A stretch of 54,603 nt of DNA, from the NCBI RefSeq assembly GCF_028128765.1, contig NZ_LBJG01000078.1:1-54603 (forward strand), in the 5' to 3' direction. This document shows, piece by piece, positions 53,367 to 54,603 of this stretch. The position numbers were made by a program, and so were the translations under genes. Below the pieces are notes generated by a model, which was not told the origin of the DNA, ran no database searches, and was given only the letters and a program-made list of their open reading frames with translations. The DNA comes from Bradyrhizobium sp. CCBAU 51627. Its GTDB lineage: Bacteria; Pseudomonadota; Alphaproteobacteria; Rhizobiales; Xanthobacteraceae. Every line of letters starts with the position of its first letter. Position 1 is the first letter of the stretch.

Positions 53367-54603
53367 CTATTCAAGAGTCCTGATTAGGGCCGTTGAAATG
53401 GCTCGAGCGAGAACTTGGCGGTTTTTTGGGTTGCTCACCATTGTCGCGTGGTTGCCTGGAACAGGTACGGCATGAATGGCCCCCGCATCGATGACCAGGT
53501 CCCAGCCAAGCTTTGGCAGGTTTGCATCGCGACCAGATTGCTTGTCAGGCGGTACCCAACGACTGAGAGGCTCACTGGCATAAAACTGGAATATTTCAAT
53601 TGGGAGCGACGGAATGCGATACGATTGTAGCGCCCGGTGAAATGACGCGGCCCTTTGATACATTGAAACGTCACTGTGAAGATCGTGATCTGGAGCTAAC
53701 GCTCCTGTTTGCTGCGCCTTTTCGAGCAACTCAGAGATGGAGCATTGTTCCGTGTCGCGCTCAAAAACCTCGCGATATTCATCGCGCAAGATCCCACAAC
53801 GATCCAAAACAAATTCTCGCGCCAAATTCTTCAGTGATCCGTTTGAAGAAGCCGCAGGTAGACAGACATCGATGAACGCCATGAATGACACAACTTCATC
53901 AACACTCAGTAACCTCTCGGCAATAGCATACGCCAGGATTGCACCTGATGAGTATCCAGCAAAGCGGTATGGGCCCCGTGGCTGGATCTGTTTAATCGCA
54001 ACAATCACCTCCGCGGCCATCGCCTCAAGAGTCGGTGGACGAACGTCATCGAAATGCGGCCAGGGCAGAGCGTAGACCGGGCAGTCTGCATCCATTTCCG
54101 CCGCCAAACCGAGGACATACGAACAATCGCCAAAGCCTGTTGGGACAAAGAAGAGCGGTGGCTGCGATCCGTTCGCTCGAACGGAAATCACCGCCGAGTG
54201 ACTGGGCTGCACTTGCAAACGAATCTTCGATGCGAGTTCCTTCAGAACAGGTGCGCGGAAGAGGTCGGTGGCGCTAAAACTCAGCCCAAGATTTGATGCT
54301 CGACCGAGCATCTGCACGGCCAAGAGCGAGTGGCCGCCCAGTTCGAAGAAGTGGTCGTTGCGCCCGATGCGCTCGACACCAAGAAGCTCGGCCCAGATCT
54401 GCGCCAGCGCCGTCTCGACCGCACCTTGCGGCGACTGGTAGGCCGCCAGCGCATAGGCCTGATCGGCCGGCGTCGGCAGCGCGTTCCGATCGAGCTTGCC
54501 GTTCACCGTCAGCGGAAGCGCCGCCAGCTGCACGAACGCACTCGGCACCATGTAGTCCGGCAGTCGCGCACTTAAGTGCGCCCGCAAGGTGCCCGCAACC
54601 CCG
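53367..54603 (-). CDS. Non-ribosomal peptide synthetase, C-terminal module end (partial)
   Basis: The gene is cut by the window edge; about 411 codons are visible. First comes the end of an adenylation domain (ARLPDYMVPSAFVQLAALPL, with the A10 lysine in VNGKLDRNALP). Next is a peptidyl carrier domain with the phosphopantetheine serine in FFELGGHSLLAVQ. Last is a type I thioesterase with the nucleophile Ser in GYSSGAI, the Asp in AFIDVCLP and the His near the end in PGNHATMV. The product is therefore released here, by hydrolysis or cyclisation. The peptide cannot be predicted because the specificity part of the adenylation domain is outside the window. Confidence 0.93.
   Translation of the reverse strand, partial: GVAGTLRAHLSARLPDYMVPSAFVQLAALPLTVNGKLDRNALPTPADQAYALAAYQSPQGAVETALAQIWAELLGVERIGRNDHFFELGGHSLLAVQMLGRASNLGLSFSATDLFRAPVLKELASKIRLQVQPSHSAVISVRANGSQPPLFFVPTGFGDCSYVLGLAAEMDADCPVYALPWPHFDDVRPPTLEAMAAEVIVAIKQIQPRGPYRFAGYSSGAILAYAIAERLLSVDEVVSFMAFIDVCLPAASSNGSLKNLAREFVLDRCGILRDEYREVFERDTEQCSISELLEKAQQTGALAPDHDLHSDVSMYQRAASFHRALQSYRIPSLPIEIFQFYASEPLSRWVPPDKQSGRDANLPKLGWDLVIDAGAIHAVPVPGNHATMVSNPKNRQVLARAISTALIRTLE

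Noticed and set aside
1..54603. CRISPR array
   Set aside because: No run of regularly spaced identical repeats was seen; the tandem at 16956 has only two 12-base units.

Overview
The window looks like accessory, mobile-element-rich DNA from an alphaproteobacterium, most likely Bradyrhizobium or a close relative. The grounds are high GC, several small-protein types I recall from Bradyrhizobium, a FixK-like regulator with a FixK/FNR-type box, DUF3551 and DUF3422 proteins, a large serine recombinase, and IS66, IS256 and IS1182 elements. The genus is an inference from gene content; no rRNA or tRNA gene is visible.

Left part (1-17 kb): two catabolic gene sets, each read leftward behind a divergent regulator. 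The first (1744-7457) encodes an SDR dehydrogenase, a split transketolase and a TRAP transporter, with a LysR regulator at 7568; a broken SMP-30/gluconolactonase gene lies beside it. The second (8649-15870) encodes a lyase of the DapA/NanA superfamily, a BMP-type ABC importer and a methylmalonate/malonate-semialdehyde dehydrogenase that carries a one-base frameshift, with a FadR-type GntR regulator at 16045. A perfect 14-bp palindrome lies in the divergent promoter region of the second set.

Middle part (17-33 kb): a large serine recombinase, a pyruvate kinase remnant, an exported polysaccharide deacetylase, a PAS-GGDEF-EAL signalling protein, a zinc-ribbon protein and a DUF3422 membrane protein. 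Then comes the most unusual feature: a rightward five-gene cluster (26991-33027). It starts with a 666-residue fusion of a trypsin-like serine protease and a DNA/RNA non-specific (NucA-type) nuclease, both with intact catalytic motifs. It continues with a small exported protein, a translationally coupled S1/P1 zinc nuclease, a DUF3616 protein and a zinc-ribbon, membrane-anchored protein of unknown function. A decayed tyrosine recombinase abuts its 3' end and an AbiE-type toxin-antitoxin locus with a broken toxin follows, so this is a plausible defence or conflict island.

Right part (36-54.6 kb): short conserved genes and a three-copy dispersed repeat are followed by two nested mobile elements. 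An IS1182-type element sits inside an IS256-family transposase gene with a 5-bp target duplication. A group II intron sits inside tnpB of an IS66 element, and the exon junction can be rebuilt by eye. Between them are a MarR regulator, a FixK-like regulator, a DUF3551 secreted protein with a FixK-type box upstream, and decayed methyltransferase and diaminopropionate ammonia-lyase genes. The window ends inside the last module (A-domain end, carrier protein, thioesterase) of a non-ribosomal peptide synthetase read leftward. Many genes are broken by single-base frameshifts, typical of a decaying genomic island, although some could be sequence errors.
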